Shown piece after piece: positions 62,811 through 64,000 of a DNA stretch of 64,000 bases; positions within the stretch are counted from its first letter, which is position 1, and each line of letters begins with the position of its first letter. The stretch comes from Pteria penguin (Eukaryota > Mollusca > Bivalvia > Pterioida > Pteriidae): positions 17,713,501 to 17,777,500 of the forward strand of contig CM068585.1 in the NCBI GenBank assembly GCA_035048485.1, given 5' to 3'. The notes below the pieces were generated by a model. The model was given only the letters and a program-made list of their open reading frames with translations. It did no database searches and was not told the origin of the DNA. The position numbers and the translations under genes were made by a program.

Positions 62811-64000
62811 ATCATATAAGAACAAAGATATAGAAACACAATAATATTTTTTAAAATCCTACAGATGGGAACTGGGAACTTTTTCTATGAACTCCACAAT
62901 AAAACAGAATATTTAGTTGTTAGTTTGTTTCTTCCTTCTTTAAATAATAAAGGACGCACACCAATATTTCATGTAAAATAATAAAGTATAACTGGTGCTA
63001 TAATTTACCTTAGGAAGAAGTTCTTCCTATTCGCTGCGAAAAGAGATCCAAGTATAACCATTGGTATTATTTAGCTGTCTTTATGTTGAAACAACTGCCT
63101 GTGTGTACACATCAACTGACCGATACCCAGATGCATGATGTACATATTGCACCTTTTGGAAAACTTACTCATAGTAACGTTTTAAATACAAATAAACGAA
63201 GAACTATAAAATTTCATTCATGTGTGATGTCACAATGAAACTTAAACTCGGTGATCCCAATATGAAACATGTATCAAATATTGTCTGTACGTACTGCTTT
63301 TATAAAAATCCTGAGACATTTTTATCCTCTCACTTTAAGGGCACGACCATTTGATTCTGAAGGGGGGGGGGACTGGCAAATTTGGTTAAGTCAGATTATT
63401 TATTTTCAGATCTTTGAAGGATAGAATATTTATTTCCTTCATATCCTGTGACGGAATAATTATTATTTTTTTTTTTTTACTTTTTCGTCGCTAATAAATA
63501 CTTGTTAGAAATGCATCGTAATATATGCCATTAACAAAACACATGCCAATATAAAGTAAACTCAACAAATAATATGCAAACACTACTTTAACTGCATAGG
63601 TCTTTATACTACTAATTTCTTTTGTGAAGTGTATATTCTCTCTCAGTCTCTGGTATCCAGGGGGAGAATTTCCAATCATTACTACACAAGGATGTGTGAG
63701 GAAGTGTTGCTGTTTTGGCTTCCTGTCCGAACGATAATATTTTATTCCTTTTTGGCTTACTTTGAAGTATGTTATTTTACTGCAAAAAGGCATTTCATGA
63801 ATATTTTTGATTTATTTGATATAATGATTTTGCACATATTCAACTTTGTCTTCACTTCTTTTAGACTGAATTTGAAAAAAAAACCTTGGTAGATATTAAG
63901 CAAAGATGCTCCTATACAATTTTACATGTATTAAAAGTTTTAAAGAAATAAAAGATTTATTGCCATCTACAAGCATTGTTCAATATCATAGTGCAATGTT
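62811..64000. other. Nothing recognised
   Basis: AT-rich intergenic sequence to the window edge. Short open frames here show no family motif, and I see no repeat boundaries apart from poly-G (63362) and poly-T (63467) runs. Confidence 0.5.

Overview
The window is eukaryotic and most likely comes from a bivalve mollusc. It is AT-rich, its genes have many GT-AG introns, and it holds tRNA-headed SINEs with a TCAA-repeat tail plus several copies of an interspersed element whose 5' end reads through the palindrome AGGCCCAAGTGGGCCT. As far as I recall these repeats are typical of bivalves. The species cannot be named from the sequence alone.

Two protein-coding genes are present, both on the minus strand. 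(1) An ISWI-class chromatin-remodelling ATPase (SMARCA5/SMARCA1 orthologue) runs from its start codon at 27626 down to 456 in 20 coding exons (974 codons read). Its last exon or exons lie beyond the left edge. Every splice junction was followed by hand and the reading frame stays open, with all SNF2 helicase motifs and the HAND-SANT-SLIDE region intact. (2) A complete goliath/RNF130-type PA-TM-RING E3 ubiquitin ligase runs from 60602 down to 41282 in 6 coding exons (459 aa). The two genes have no obvious functional link; they are neighbours in the same orientation.

Layout: 1-27626, SMARCA5 exons separated by repeat-bearing introns (a 68-bp satellite at 3.6-4.3 kb, SINEs at 5.9, 12.8, 15.7 and 21.4 kb, long interspersed elements at 8.7-10.3 and 16.1-19.9 kb, and a nested fold-back structure at 24.7-27.1 kb). 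27627-41281, intergenic: putative SMARCA5 promoter, a decayed reverse transcriptase at about 29.0-29.9 kb, small inverted-repeat elements, a tandem and inverted cluster of the interspersed element at 31.4-36.2 kb, then a repeat-poor AT-rich stretch at 36.2-41.3 kb that may be RNF130 3' UTR. 41282-60602, RNF130, whose introns hold a hAT-type MITE with an 8-bp target duplication, a 587-bp tandem array, a TIR element with subterminal minisatellites, and a 456-bp tandem duplication that copies the exon 1 splice donor. 60603-64000, upstream of RNF130: a SINE inserted in a SINE and a 60-bp minisatellite.

I found no evidence for a new multi-gene system. The most informative material is in the mobile elements: nested insertions with readable target-site duplications, one of them with its empty site preserved in a sister repeat in this window.
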